NCBI GenBank assembly: GCA_910578745.1
Contig: CAJTSN010000006.1
Coordinates: forward strand, 1-13,103
DNA length: 13,103 nt
Source of the DNA: an uncultured Bacilli bacterium
GTDB lineage: Bacteria > Bacillota_I > Bacilli_A > RF39 > UBA660
Direction: 5' to 3'
The translations under genes and the position numbers were made by a program. Below the pieces are notes generated by a model that did not search any database, was not told the DNA's origin, and worked only from the letters and a program-made list of their open reading frames with translations. Shown here in pieces: positions 13,103 to 13,103 of this stretch (within the stretch, counting starts at the first letter, position 1; each line of letters begins with the position of its first letter).

Positions 13103-13103
13103 T

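Noticed and set aside
12986..13103. Plus-strand frame open to the right edge
   Set aside because: Only 39 codons, no ribosome site, and it overlaps another equally weak frame on the other strand; the DNA is too AT-rich to decide.

Overview
The window is AT-rich and densely coded. It has strong purine-rich ribosome binding sites (AGGAGG or AAGGTGG types), TTGACA/TATAAT-type promoters with 17-18 base spacers, some GTG and TTG starts, and TGA used as a stop. This fits a low-GC Gram-positive (Bacillota) chromosome read with the standard bacterial code. The species cannot be named from the sequence. No tRNA, rRNA, CRISPR array, insertion sequence or phage gene was seen.

Layout. (1) 1-3156, minus strand: a surface-polysaccharide unit. 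A large GT-C-like membrane protein (818-3106) is followed by a polyprenyl-phosphate glycosyltransferase (GT2/DPM-GtrB type) that runs off the left edge; the pair has its own promoter. (2) 3169-6577, minus: a GntR(YtrA-type)/ABC operon. The order is ATPase, 666-aa permease, GntR regulator, then a 30-aa membrane peptide. A sigma-A-type promoter and a palindrome placed at the expected transcription start suggest autoregulation. (3) 6632-7931, plus: two independent small membrane protein genes, a 141-aa four-helix protein and a DUF975 protein. The second converges on the next operon at a 13-bp perfect bidirectional terminator hairpin that supplies the last codons of both genes. (4) 7919-11978, minus: a LolD/MacB-type ABC ATPase, a two-unit FtsX-type permease and a secreted DUF1287 cysteine-hydrolase-like protein, in one translationally coupled operon with a palindrome over the start of transcription. 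(5) 12035-12127, minus: a second 30-aa single-helix peptide gene. (6) 12172-12558, plus: a DUF2000-family protein that seems to lack the usual N-terminus and has no visible ribosome binding site.

(7) 12585-12914 is the most interesting stretch. A minus-strand transcription unit has a promoter, a leader of about 68 nt, a strong ribosome binding site, a 25-codon ORF for a hydrophobic peptide, an untranslated 3' region and an intrinsic terminator. An extended -10 promoter on the opposite strand reads into it. The predicted 5' end of the mRNA has 12 bases exactly complementary to the 3' side of its own terminator. Together these match the architecture of a type I toxin-antitoxin system (hydrophobic peptide plus antisense RNA, with a fold-back mRNA). 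I do not recognise the peptide as a known family. The last roughly 190 bases are very AT-rich and hold only a weak edge ORF and a small hairpin.
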